Part shown: piece after piece, positions 45,995 to 54,499 of the stretch | Position numbering within the stretch: position 1 is the first letter of the stretch | Layout: every line of letters starts with the position of its first letter | DNA from: Agrobacterium vitis | GTDB lineage: Bacteria; Pseudomonadota; Alphaproteobacteria; Rhizobiales; Rhizobiaceae | Length of the DNA stretch: 64,000 nt | Assembly (NCBI RefSeq): GCF_013337045.2 | Contig: NZ_CP118259.1 | Span: 3,674,001 to 3,738,000, forward strand | Reading direction: 5' to 3' | Notes under the pieces: model-generated | What the model was told of the DNA's origin: nothing | The model's input: the letters and a program-made list of their open reading frames with translations, nothing else | Databases searched by the model: none | Made by a program: the position numbers and the translations under genes

Positions 45995-46903
45995 ATGATT
46001 ACGGAAGTTTCATTAGCGGACGAAATTGCTACTTATAATTTTGCCTATCTGGATGAGCAGACAAAGCGGATGATCCGCCGGGCGATCCTGAAGGCCATTG
46101 CCATCCCCGGTTATCAGGTGCCGTTCGCCTCGCGCGAAATGCCAATGCCCTATGGCTGGGGTACCGGCGGCGTCCAGGTGACGGCGGCGATCCTTGGGCC
46201 GGAAGACGTGTTGAAGGTGATCGACCAGGGCGCCGACGACACCACCAATGCCGTGTCGATCCGGGCGTTTTTCCAGAAGGTCGCCAATGTGGCGGTCACC
46301 ACCCACACAAGCGAAGCCACCATCATCCAGACCCGCCACCGGATTCCCGAGGAAAAGCTGCGGGCGGGCCAGGTTCTGGTCTATCAGGTGCCGATCCCGG
46401 AACCTCTGCGCTTCCTGGAGCCCCGCGAGACAGAGACACGCAAGATGCATGCCTTGGAAGAATACGGGCTGATGCATGTGAAGCTTTATGAAGACATTGC
46501 CCGCAATGGCCGGATTGCCACCACCTATGCCTATCCGGTCAAGGTGGCGGGCCGCTATGTGATGGACCCGTCGCCAACGCCGAAATTCGACAATCCGAAA
46601 ATGCACCGGTCAGAGGCCCTGCAATTGTTCGGCGCGGGCCGTGAAAAGCGGATCTATGCCGTGCCGCCCTATACCGATGTCGTCAGCTTGGATTTCGAGG
46701 ATCATCCTTTCACGGTGCAAAGCTTCGACAAGCCCTGCGCGCTCTGCGGGGCCGAGCATGTCTATCTCGATGAAGTGATCCTAGACGACAAGGGCGGGCG
46801 AATGTTCGTCTGCTCCGACACCGACCATTGCGAGGATCGCCGCGCCAAAGGTCATCGGGGTGAGATGCTGGCCGAAACACAGCAGGAGGAGGCTGCCCAA
46901 TGA
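45995..46903 (+). CDS. phnJ: Carbon-phosphorus lyase PhnJ
   Basis: The product is 302 residues. PhnJ is the radical-SAM enzyme that breaks the C-P bond, releasing for example methane and ribosyl 1,2-cyclic phosphate 5-phosphate. The unusual cluster motif C-X2-C-X21-C is visible: CALC, then Cys in MFVCSDTDHC. The N-terminal YAYLDEQTKRMIRR-like start and AIPGYQVPFASREMPMPYGW are typical. It overlaps phnK by 4 bases (ATGA). AAGGG stands about 10 bases before the start. Confidence 0.96.
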   Translation: MITEVSLADEIATYNFAYLDEQTKRMIRRAILKAIAIPGYQVPFASREMPMPYGWGTGGVQVTAAILGPEDVLKVIDQGADDTTNAVSIRAFFQKVANVAVTTHTSEATIIQTRHRIPEEKLRAGQVLVYQVPIPEPLRFLEPRETETRKMHALEEYGLMHVKLYEDIARNGRIATTYAYPVKVAGRYVMDPSPTPKFDNPKMHRSEALQLFGAGREKRIYAVPPYTDVVSLDFEDHPFTVQSFDKPCALCGAEHVYLDEVILDDKGGRMFVCSDTDHCEDRRAKGHRGEMLAETQQEEAAQ

Positions 46904-47676
46904 CCCAGCAACCGCTTTTGAAGGTCCGCGACCTGTCGAAATTCTACGGACGGCGGATCGGCTGCGCCAATGTCTCCTTCGATCTCTGGCCGGGGGAAGT
47001 GCTGGCCGTGGTCGGCGAATCCGGTTCCGGCAAGACGACGCTGCTGTCCTGCCTGTCCACGCGACTGATGCCGACCACCGGCAGTGTCGATTACCGGATG
47101 CGTGACGGTGCCTACCGCGAGCTTTATCACATGAGCGAGGCCGAGCGGCGCTTTCTGATGCGCACTGACTGGGGCTTCGTTCACCAGAACCCCGCCGATG
47201 GCCTGCGGATGACCGTTTCAGCCGGGGCCAATGTCGGCGAGCGGTTGATGGCGGTCGGCGAGCGGCATTATGGCAATATCCGCGCCACCGCCACCGATTG
47301 GCTGGACCGGGTGGAAATCGCCGCTGACCGCATCGACGACCAGCCGCGCGCCTTTTCCGGCGGCATGCGGCAGAGGTTGCAGATCGCCCGCAATCTCGTC
47401 ACCAATCCGCGTCTGGTGTTCATGGACGAGCCGACCGGCGGGCTGGATGTATCGGTGCAGGCCCGGCTTCTGGATCTGGTGCGTGGGTTGGTGGCTGATC
47501 TTGGCCTGTCGGTCATCGTCGTCACCCATGACCTCGCTGTTGCAAGGCTGCTGTCGCACAGGATGATGGTGATGAAGGACGGCCATGTGATCGAGCAGGG
47601 TCTGACCGACCGGGTGCTGGACGACCCGCGCGAACCTTATACGCAATTGCTCGTCTCCTCGATTCTTCAAGTGTGA
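46900..47676 (+). CDS. phnK: C-P lyase complex ATP-binding protein PhnK
   Basis: The product is 258 residues, a single ABC domain. Walker A is [15 protein letters not shown], the signature FSGGMRQRLQIARNL and Walker B LVFMDEPTGGLD. PhnK binds the PhnGHIJ core and is needed for C-P lyase activity in cells, although it is not part of a transporter. It overlaps phnJ and precedes phnL by 12 bases. Confidence 0.94.
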   Translation: MTQQPLLKVRDLSKFYGRRIGCANVSFDLWPGEVLAVVGESGSGKTTLLSCLSTRLMPTTGSVDYRMRDGAYRELYHMSEAERRFLMRTDWGFVHQNPADGLRMTVSAGANVGERLMAVGERHYGNIRATATDWLDRVEIAADRIDDQPRAFSGGMRQRLQIARNLVTNPRLVFMDEPTGGLDVSVQARLLDLVRGLVADLGLSVIVVTHDLAVARLLSHRMMVMKDGHVIEQGLTDRVLDDPREPYTQLLVSSILQV

Positions 47677-47688
47677 TTGGATAGACCC

Positions 47689-48417
47689 ATGCCCACACCT
47701 CTTATCGTTTCCGATGTCGCCAAAAGCTTCACCATGCATCTGCGCGACGGGCTTGTCCTGCCGGTGGTGCGCAATGTCAGCTTTTCCGTGGAAAGCGGCT
47801 CCTGCTCCGTGCTGGGCGGTCCGTCCGGCATTGGCAAAAGCTCGATCCTGAAAATGCTCTACGGCAATTACGCCGTCGATAGCGGGCAGATCCTGGTGCG
47901 CCATCACGATACGGTGGTGGATCTGGCGTCGGCCATGCCACGCATGGTGCTGGATATCCGCCGCGATACGATGGGCTATGTCAGCCAGTTCCTGCGCACG
48001 GTTCCAAGGGTGTCGGCGCTGGATGTCGTGGCTCAACCGCTGACGGCGCGCGGCGTGGCCATCGACGAGGCGAGGTCGGTGGCAAGTGATCTGCTGGCCA
48101 GGCTGAACCTGCCCAAGGCGCTCTGGCAATTGCCGCCTGCCACCTTTTCAGGCGGCGAACAGCAGCGCGTCAACATTGCTCGCGGCTTCATCACCGATCA
48201 TAAAATTCTGCTGCTGGATGAGCCGACGGCCTCGCTCGACGCGCAAAATCGTGCCGTGGTCATCGACCTGATTGCCGGAAAAAAGGCCGAGGGCGTCGCC
48301 ATGCTCGGCATTTTCCACGACGAGGAAGTGCGCGAAGCAGTTGCCGACACCATTCTCGATGTGTCGCAATTCTCACCTAGAGGCCGTCAGGTTCAGATTG
48401 AACCAGCCATCCTCTAG
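47689..48417 (+). CDS. phnL: C-P lyase system ATP-binding protein PhnL
   Basis: The product is 242 residues, an ABC domain with Walker A LGGPSGIGKSSILK, signature FSGGEQQRVNIARGF and Walker B ILLLDEPTASLD. PhnL is required with PhnGHI to form the ribosyl phosphonate triphosphate. The ATG at 47689 is preferred over a TTG at 47677 that directly follows the phnK stop. The gene ends 14 bases before a palindromic repeat. Confidence 0.93.
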   Translation: MPTPLIVSDVAKSFTMHLRDGLVLPVVRNVSFSVESGSCSVLGGPSGIGKSSILKMLYGNYAVDSGQILVRHHDTVVDLASAMPRMVLDIRRDTMGYVSQFLRTVPRVSALDVVAQPLTARGVAIDEARSVASDLLARLNLPKALWQLPPATFSGGEQQRVNIARGFITDHKILLLDEPTASLDAQNRAVVIDLIAGKKAEGVAMLGIFHDEEVREAVADTILDVSQFSPRGRQVQIEPAIL

Positions 48418-48430
48418 CTTTCTTGTTTTC

Positions 48431-48475
48431 GTTTGTCTTTTCGGGAAAACCGGTACCCACTTTTCCCTGACAAAC
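48431..48475. repeat. Palindromic intergenic repeat after phnL
   Basis: GTTTGTC and GACAAAC end a 45-base element; inside, GGGAAAA and TTTTCCC form a second pair around CCGGTACCCAC. This closely matches a short palindrome I know as frequent between genes in Agrobacterium and Rhizobium. A diverged copy is at 2461-2500. As RNA it would fold into a hairpin between phnL and the acetyltransferase gene. Confidence 0.6.
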
Positions 48476-48492
48476 TCTAGGAGCATCGCCGC

Positions 48493-49116
48493 ATGAGCAC
48501 CCGTCTTGGGCTTGAGCCCCAAATCAACCCGACCGCCAGCGTCACGAACAGCGCGCTTGGGCGCTACACCGAAGTCGCTGAGCGCAGCCGTCTCGATGAA
48601 GTTGAGATGGGCGACTATTCCTATGTGATGCAGGATGTTTCCATCTGGTGTGCCACCATTGGCAAATTTGCCAATATTGCCGCCAGTGTCCGCATCAATG
48701 CCCCCAATCATCCCACCTGGCGCGCCACATTGCACCATTTCACCTACCGGGCCGTCGATTATTTCGAAGGGGCGGATATGGAAACGGATTTCTTCGACTG
48801 GCGGCGGGAAAACCGGGTGGTGATCGGCCATGATGTCTGGATCGGCCACGGCGTCACCATTCTGCCCGGCGTCACCATCGGCAATGGCGCGGTCGTGGGC
48901 GCAGGCGCGGTAGTTTCCAAGTCGGTGGAGCCTTATACCATCGTCGGCGGGGTGCCAGCCAAGCCGATCAAGCCCCGGTTTGGACCAGGTATCGGCGCGC
49001 GCATGGACAGACTTGCCTGGTGGGATTGGCAGCATGAGCGGCTTCACGCTGCCCTTGCCGACTTCCGCACACTTTCCGCCGAAGATTTTCTCGCCCGACA
49101 TGAAGTCTTAGCCTGA
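48493..49116 (+). CDS. Phosphonate-associated hexapeptide-repeat acetyltransferase (TIGR03308-like)
   Basis: The product is 207 residues with a left-handed beta-helix. Hexapeptide repeats are seen around [20 protein letters not shown] and [15 protein letters not shown], ending in the acetyltransferase-typical [14 protein letters not shown]. Members of this type are found in phn operons and may acetylate aminoalkylphosphonates, as PhnO does in E. coli with a different fold; that is inference. It follows the palindromic repeat after phnL. A Pho-box-like site lies just beyond its stop. Confidence 0.85.
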   Translation: MSTRLGLEPQINPTASVTNSALGRYTEVAERSRLDEVEMGDYSYVMQDVSIWCATIGKFANIAASVRINAPNHPTWRATLHHFTYRAVDYFEGADMETDFFDWRRENRVVIGHDVWIGHGVTILPGVTIGNGAVVGAGAVVSKSVEPYTIVGGVPAKPIKPRFGPGIGARMDRLAWWDWQHERLHAALADFRTLSAEDFLARHEVLA

Positions 49117-49151
49117 AGTATAGGCCTTTCTACCCTCTGATTTTAACAGAA

Positions 49152-49169
49152 ATGTCATGAAACTGACAT
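49152..49169 (+). promoter_or_regulatory. Pho-box-like site upstream of phnC
   Basis: ATGTCAT-GAAA-CTGACAT: two 7-base half-sites spaced by 4 bases, 12 of 14 positions like CTGTCAT. A -10-like TATAGC lies at 49191-49196. This suggests a separate PhoB-dependent promoter for the transport genes phnCDE1E2. Confidence 0.75.
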
Positions 49170-49232
49170 GGGCGCTTCACCGACCTGAACTATAGCTCGC
49201 TCTGGATTTGGATATGACATCGGAACAAGCGC

Positions 49233-50072
49233 ATGAATTTCGAACTGACCGAGGTGACGCGGCGTTTTGGCAAGAAGATTGCCGTGGAGGCCGTGACCCT
49301 GTCCATTCCGCATGGGCAGATGGTCGGCATTATCGGTCGCTCCGGTGCGGGAAAGTCCACTTTGCTGCGGATGATCAACCGCTTGGCCGATCCGACCTCC
49401 GGGTCGATGCGGTTCGGCGATCAGGACGTGACGCGCCTCAAAGGCTCGGCGTTGCGCAGCTGGCAGCGCGATTGTGCGATGATTTTTCAGCAGTTCAACC
49501 TGGTACCGCGCCTGGATGTGCTCACCAATGTCATGCTGGGGCGTCTCAACCATCGCTCCACGGCGCTGAGCATCCTCAATATCTTCTCCCGCGAAGAGCG
49601 GATCATGGCGATTGCCGCTTTGGAGCGGCTTGGCATCGAGCAGACGGCCTTGCAGCCAGCTGGCACGCTGTCGGGTGGTCAGCAGCAGCGGGTGGCTATT
49701 GCCCGCGCACTGATGCAGGCGCCGAAAATGCTGCTGGCCGACGAGCCGATCGCCTCGCTCGATCCGCTGAACGCCAAGATCGTCATGGATGCGCTGCGCG
49801 ACATCAACGAGCGCGAAGGCATTACCGTGATCACCAATCTGCACACGCTGGATACGGCGCGGTCCTATTGCGAGCGAATCATCGGCATGGCGGCGGGCAA
49901 GGTGGTGTTCGACGGTCCGCCGGATGCGCTGACGGCGCAGGCGGTGCAGGAGATCTATGGCACTGGCCAGGATGGCAACGGCATTGACGAGAGCATGACA
50001 TCGACCGCGATCCGCCTGCCGAAGCCGGAGGTTGCCCTTTCCGTGCCGATGGTGGCGGCCACCGCAAGCTGA
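49233..50072 (+). CDS. phnC: Phosphonate ABC importer ATPase PhnC
   Basis: The product is 279 residues. Walker A is [18 protein letters not shown], signature [15 protein letters not shown] and Walker [14 protein letters not shown]. It powers import of phosphonates with PhnD and the two PhnE proteins. About 30 residues at the C-terminus extend past the usual ABC domain. The start is preceded by a weak site (GGAACAAG). Confidence 0.94.
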   Translation: MNFELTEVTRRFGKKIAVEAVTLSIPHGQMVGIIGRSGAGKSTLLRMINRLADPTSGSMRFGDQDVTRLKGSALRSWQRDCAMIFQQFNLVPRLDVLTNVMLGRLNHRSTALSILNIFSREERIMAIAALERLGIEQTALQPAGTLSGGQQQRVAIARALMQAPKMLLADEPIASLDPLNAKIVMDALRDINEREGITVITNLHTLDTARSYCERIIGMAAGKVVFDGPPDALTAQAVQEIYGTGQDGNGIDESMTSTAIRLPKPEVALSVPMVAATAS

Positions 50073-50229
50073 ACTGCTAATTATGCTCTAAAACCAATAG
50101 CTTTGCTGTCGAGGCTTTTCAGCCTGATGGCACCGCCTTCGCTTGCCCGCGTCAAAGGCGCCTTTCTTATACCAAGAGACAGATTCCGGCCCTGCGGGAA
50201 AACCAGACCGGAAAACCAGGAGAGAGACC

Positions 50230-51138
50230 ATGTTGAAGAAAATTCTGCTTGCCTCCGTGACGCTTCTGTCGCTGGCCGGCGTGGCTGCTGCCGAAGACCT
50301 GAAGGAATTCCGCATCGGCATTCTCGGCGGCGAGAACGAAGCCGACCGGTTGCGCAATTACAACTGCCTGTCCGATCACCTGAAGAAGGAATTCGGCTTC
50401 ACCAAGGTCTCGCTGTTCCCGGCATCCGACTATGACGGCGTTATCCAGGGTCTTCTGGGCGGCACGCTTGATTACGCCGAGCTTGGCGCTTCCGGCTATG
50501 CCAAGGCTTATCTGGCCAACCCGAAGGCCGTTGAGCCGATCCTGACCACGGTACAGACCGATGGCTCGATGGGCTATTATTCGATCATGGTGGCCCGCAA
50601 GGACAGCGGCATGACCAAAGTCACCGACATCAAGGGCAAGAAGCTCGGTTTTGCCGATCCTGACAGCACGTCTGGCTACCTGATCCCGACCGTGACCCTG
50701 CCTGACGCGCTCGGCGGCAAGCCGGTCAAGGAATATGTGGCATCGACAGGCTTTGGCGGCGGCCATGAAAACCTGGTTCTCGAAGTGCTGAAGGGCACGT
50801 TCGATGCTGGCACCACCTTCGGCTCCGGCGTTGGCAATTTCAAGGACGGCTACACGTCAGGCAACCTGCGCAAGATGGTTGATAAGGGCGTCCTCAACAT
50901 GGACGACCTGGTGGAACTGTGGAAGTCGCCGCTGATCCCGAACGGCCCGATCGTCATCCGCTCCTCGATGAACGACGACATGAAGACCAAGGTCAAGGCC
51001 TTCATGATGGACCTGCCGAAGACCGACGCCGCCTGCTTCTCCGCCATCGAAGGCGGCGATTTCAAGGGCTTTGCGGCTGTGAATGTCGATTTCTACAAGC
51101 CGGTCATCGACGCCCGCAAGGCAACCATCGGCGGCTGA
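50230..51138 (+). CDS. phnD: Phosphonate-binding periplasmic protein PhnD
   Basis: The product is 302 residues. The signal peptide MLKKILLASVTLLSLAGVAAA is followed by the PhnD domain (FRIGILGGENEADRLRNYNC; VSLFPASDYDGVIQGLLGG; FADPDSTSGYLIPT). It captures phosphonates such as 2-aminoethylphosphonate for PhnE. GGAGAGAGACC precedes the ATG at 50230, which fixes the start. The 157-base gap after phnC holds a small hairpin (AGGCT-TTTC-AGCCT at 50112-50125). Confidence 0.95.
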   Translation: MLKKILLASVTLLSLAGVAAAEDLKEFRIGILGGENEADRLRNYNCLSDHLKKEFGFTKVSLFPASDYDGVIQGLLGGTLDYAELGASGYAKAYLANPKAVEPILTTVQTDGSMGYYSIMVARKDSGMTKVTDIKGKKLGFADPDSTSGYLIPTVTLPDALGGKPVKEYVASTGFGGGHENLVLEVLKGTFDAGTTFGSGVGNFKDGYTSGNLRKMVDKGVLNMDDLVELWKSPLIPNGPIVIRSSMNDDMKTKVKAFMMDLPKTDAACFSAIEGGDFKGFAAVNVDFYKPVIDARKATIGG

Positions 51139-51213
51139 TCGCAGCTGAAAGCATCAGAGCCGCCGGAGCAATCTCCGGCGGCTTACCCATTTGTCCATTT
51201 TGGAAAGTGCCAG

Positions 51214-52176
51214 ATGAGCCATACCGCCAGATTGTCCTTGTTGAGCGAACAAGGGCGTGTGATCGAGAGCCACTGGAATGCGCTGGCGCAAACCCGCCGC
51301 CTTTACACAGTAGCCGGTCTTGCCGTGTTGTTTCTGGCACTGGCAGGATCGCTATGGTTTGCCAATGATACCAATTCCGGAAAATTCTTCGACCGTCTGC
51401 CGCATCTGTTCGATTTCGTCGAAACGCTCATTCCGCGCGATGGCAATGAGATCTGGCGGGCGATGTTCGACCTGCCGTCGCCCTATGACGATGGCAGTCT
51501 GAAATACAATTATCCTGAAGGGCGCTACTATCTCACCCAGACGCTTTATATCCCGGAATATTTCTACAAGATGATCGAGACGCTGAATATCGCACTGGTC
51601 TCGACCCTGATTGGCGGCATGTTGGGCTTTTGTTTTTCCTTCATGGCGGCCCGCAATATGATGCCGAACAGGTTCATCCGCTGGCCGGTGCGCCGCTTCA
51701 TGGAATTGCTGCGAGCCTTTCCGGAAGTGGTGCTGGCCGGGTTTTTCCTCGCCATTCTCTCCATCGGCCCGATCCCGGCGATGATTGCGGTCTCAGTCCA
51801 CACGGTCGGCGCGCTCGGCAAGCTGTTTTTCGAAGTGGTGGAAAATGCCGATATGAAGCCGGACGAGGGCCTGCGTGCCGTCGGCGGCAGTTGGCTGGAG
51901 CGGCTGTGGTTCGGCATGGTGCCGCAGGTCATGCCGAATTTCATCAGTTACGCCCTGTTGCGCATGGAAATCAATGTGCGCGCATCAACGATTATTGGTG
52001 CGGTCGGCGGTGGCGGCATTGGCGAACCCTTGCGCCTGTCGATCAGCCAGGGCCATGCGGCAAAAACCGTCGCCATCATCATCCTGCTCCTGACCACGGT
52101 GATCGCCGTCGATCAGTTTTCGGCCTGGTTGCGCCGCAAACTGGTTGGTGAGCAAGCCTTCCATGCTGTTTCCTGA
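51214..52176 (+). CDS. phnE: Phosphonate ABC importer permease PhnE, first copy
   Basis: The product is 320 residues. After an N-terminal helix (LYTVAGLAVLFLALAGSLWF) comes a periplasmic loop of about 60 residues and five further helices (first TLNIALVSTLIGGMLGFCFS). The EAA-type loop is ENADMKPDEGLRAVGGSWLE, followed by RASTIIGAVGGGGIG. It forms the pore with the second PhnE. It lies 75 bases after phnD and 9 before the second copy. Confidence 0.94.
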   Translation: MSHTARLSLLSEQGRVIESHWNALAQTRRLYTVAGLAVLFLALAGSLWFANDTNSGKFFDRLPHLFDFVETLIPRDGNEIWRAMFDLPSPYDDGSLKYNYPEGRYYLTQTLYIPEYFYKMIETLNIALVSTLIGGMLGFCFSFMAARNMMPNRFIRWPVRRFMELLRAFPEVVLAGFFLAILSIGPIPAMIAVSVHTVGALGKLFFEVVENADMKPDEGLRAVGGSWLERLWFGMVPQVMPNFISYALLRMEINVRASTIIGAVGGGGIGEPLRLSISQGHAAKTVAIIILLLTTVIAVDQFSAWLRRKLVGEQAFHAVS

Positions 52177-52185
52177 GGTCCGGCC

Positions 52186-53685
52186 ATGACACATCTCGAC
52201 GCCACCCAAATGGACCTGATTGCCGCCCGCCATCCGGAGATCTTCCGCCGCAGCTTTTGGCAGCGCTACCGCGTGCCGCTGACCATTGTCCTGCTTGCGC
52301 TGTATTTCACCTTTTCCTGGTGGTTCTTTGCGGTTGGAAAAGTGGTCTCCAGCGCCAGCTGGGGGATTGCCGGCAACTACCTGGCCGATTGGGTTTCCTA
52401 TGAGATCCGGCCCGAAATCAATATCGCGCCCGATGGGGCGATTTCCATTGCCTATTCGCGCTTCGACCCGATTGGTTCCAATCCGAACCCGGATTGGCTG
52501 GTGACCAAAAAAGAGATGATGACCCGCACGACTACTGCTGCCGATGCGCCAGCGGCAGCGGCACCCGCGCCAAAAGCTTCCAGCTTCAATTTCATGGCAG
52601 CAGCCCCGCAACAGGCGCCGGTCGCGGCCCAAGCAGCGCCGGTCACGCGCCAGGAAGAGGTGATCAGGGAGGCCGATGTCAACCTCGGCTCCAGCGCTTC
52701 GCTGCTGGTCAGCCCGGAAAGTGTAGTCCTGAACCGGGGCGCTGAGCGCGTCACCCTGATGCTTGACCGCAAGGCGGGCACCGTCCTTGCCGATGGGCCA
52801 CTGCCGGGCTGGGTCGAACAGCGCGAACGCGGCGGCCGGGTCATGGCCTATTTCGGCTTTCAGGGCTGGGCGGATATCAGCGCCGACCGGGTCAGGGTGC
52901 GGAACCGGTTTTTTGGCTGGGCCAATTTTCTGTTCGATACCAATTCCGCATTTTTCGGCAGGCCCGCAACCGAAGTGGTCAGCCTGATCGCCACCGGTCC
53001 AAGGCTCGATCCCGACCGGTCCAACCTGTCGCTGGCCTGGAACGACATTCTCTACAATCCGTCCTGGCAGCATCTGGATGTCTGGACCAAGCTGGCGCAG
53101 ACCCTGGTTATGGCCTTTGTCGGCACGGTGTTTGCCTCGCTGATCGCCTTTCCGCTGTCCTTCATCGCGGCGCGCAACATTACCCGCAACCGTCCGGTCA
53201 ACCAACTGACCAAGCGGTTCTTCGATTTCCTGCGCTCGGTGGATATGCTGATCTGGGCGCTGTTTTTCACCCGCGCCTTCGGGCCGGGGCCGCTGGCCGG
53301 GATCTCGGCGATTTTCTTCACCGACACAGGCACGCTCGGAAAGCTCTATTCCGAAGCGCTTGAAAATATCGATGACAAGCAGCGCGAAGGGGTGAAATCG
53401 GTTGGCGCTTCGCCGCTCGCCGTGCAGCGCTTCGGCGTGTTGCCGCAGGTTTTGCCGGTCTTTGCATCGCAGGCTTTGTATTTCTGGGAATCCAACACCC
53501 GCTCGGCCACCATTATCGGTGCGGTCGGGGCGGGTGGCATTGGCCTGAAGCTCTGGGAAGCGATGCGCACCAACCAGAATTGGGAAAATGTCTGCTATAT
53601 GGTGCTGTTGATATTGCTGGTGGTGTTTATCTTCGATGCCGTGTCCAACCTGCTGCGCTCAAAACTGATCGGCGCGCAAAAATGA
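52186..53685 (+). CDS. phnE2: Phosphonate ABC importer permease PhnE, long second copy
   Basis: The product is 499 residues, much longer than the first PhnE (320). One helix near residues 32-50 is followed by a periplasmic region of some 240 residues, with an Ala/Pro/Gln-rich stretch at about 117-152. The C-terminal 200 residues are the permease domain with EAA-type loop ENIDDKQREGVKSVGASPLA and SATIIGAVGAGGIGLKLWE. Two different PhnE proteins probably form a heterodimer. The role of the periplasmic region is unknown; it might contact PhnD. Confidence 0.92.
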   Translation: MTHLDATQMDLIAARHPEIFRRSFWQRYRVPLTIVLLALYFTFSWWFFAVGKVVSSASWGIAGNYLADWVSYEIRPEINIAPDGAISIAYSRFDPIGSNPNPDWLVTKKEMMTRTTTAADAPAAAAPAPKASSFNFMAAAPQQAPVAAQAAPVTRQEEVIREADVNLGSSASLLVSPESVVLNRGAERVTLMLDRKAGTVLADGPLPGWVEQRERGGRVMAYFGFQGWADISADRVRVRNRFFGWANFLFDTNSAFFGRPATEVVSLIATGPRLDPDRSNLSLAWNDILYNPSWQHLDVWTKLAQTLVMAFVGTVFASLIAFPLSFIAARNITRNRPVNQLTKRFFDFLRSVDMLIWALFFTRAFGPGPLAGISAIFFTDTGTLGKLYSEALENIDDKQREGVKSVGASPLAVQRFGVLPQVLPVFASQALYFWESNTRSATIIGAVGAGGIGLKLWEAMRTNQNWENVCYMVLLILLVVFIFDAVSNLLRSKLIGAQK

Positions 53686-53797
53686 TCTTCCTCTGGTGCA
53701 GTTTCGGCATCGCCGCCTGCCAGACAAGGCTTGCTTCCATCGCTTGAGAAGGGTCAGATACAGGCTCTTCCAAGCTGATTCCCGGGATAGGATTGCC

Positions 53798-54499
53798 GTG
53801 CGTTACGCCCTTTATTTTACACCGCCCAAAGACGATCCGTTGACCCTTGCCGCCAAGCGCTGGCTGGGCCGCGATGCCTTCACCGGCGCGGATCTTGACC
53901 GGCAGCCGGTGGAAGGGTTTTCAGACGATGAGATCACCGCCTTGACCGCCGATCCGCGTCGCTACGGCTTTCATGCCACGCTGAAAGCACCGTTTTCCCT
54001 AAAGGAAGGTGAGAGCGAAGCAGCGTTGCTGGAGATGTTTTCGCGCTTCTGCAAGGCGACGCCCGCCTTTGAGATCCCGAAGGTCGTGGTCAATCAACTC
54101 GGCCCGTTTTTTGCCGTGGTTCCCGATTCGGCCCATCAACCCTTGCAGGATTTTGCCGCGTCGGTCGTTGAGGCTTTCGAGCCGTTTCGCGCCCCCTTGA
54201 GCGAGGCCGATATTATCAGGCGCAAGCCGGAAAATCTGTCCGAGCGCAAGCGAGCCCTGCTGGAAACCTGGGGCTATCCATATGTCATGGAGGAATTCCG
54301 CTTTCACATGACCCTGACCGGACCTGTGGACGCCGAGCGTAGCGATGCGATGCGCGCTGTGCTGGAGAACCGGTTCGCTGATTTTACCAACCGGGCGCTG
54401 CCGATTGGCGGGCTTGGCCTGTTTGTCGAGCCGAGCCGCAATGCGCCCTTTACCGTTCACCGCTGGTTGCCCCTTGCCGGGTCTGAAGGAAGTCTGTGA
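53798..54499 (+). CDS. DUF1045 phosphonate-operon protein, 2H phosphoesterase type
   Basis: The product is 233 residues. Two HxT motifs, YGFHATLKAPF (about residue 50) and EEFRFHMTLTG (about residue 165), are the catalytic pair of the 2H phosphoesterase fold, which opens cyclic phosphates. The family is known from phn operons, usually next to phnM. No phnP, the usual ribosyl 1,2-cyclic phosphate phosphodiesterase, is in this cluster, so this protein could do that step; this is inference. The start is GTG at 53798 with AGGA 6 bases upstream. It overlaps phnM by one base. Confidence 0.85.
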   Translation: MRYALYFTPPKDDPLTLAAKRWLGRDAFTGADLDRQPVEGFSDDEITALTADPRRYGFHATLKAPFSLKEGESEAALLEMFSRFCKATPAFEIPKVVVNQLGPFFAVVPDSAHQPLQDFAASVVEAFEPFRAPLSEADIIRRKPENLSERKRALLETWGYPYVMEEFRFHMTLTGPVDAERSDAMRAVLENRFADFTNRALPIGGLGLFVEPSRNAPFTVHRWLPLAGSEGSL

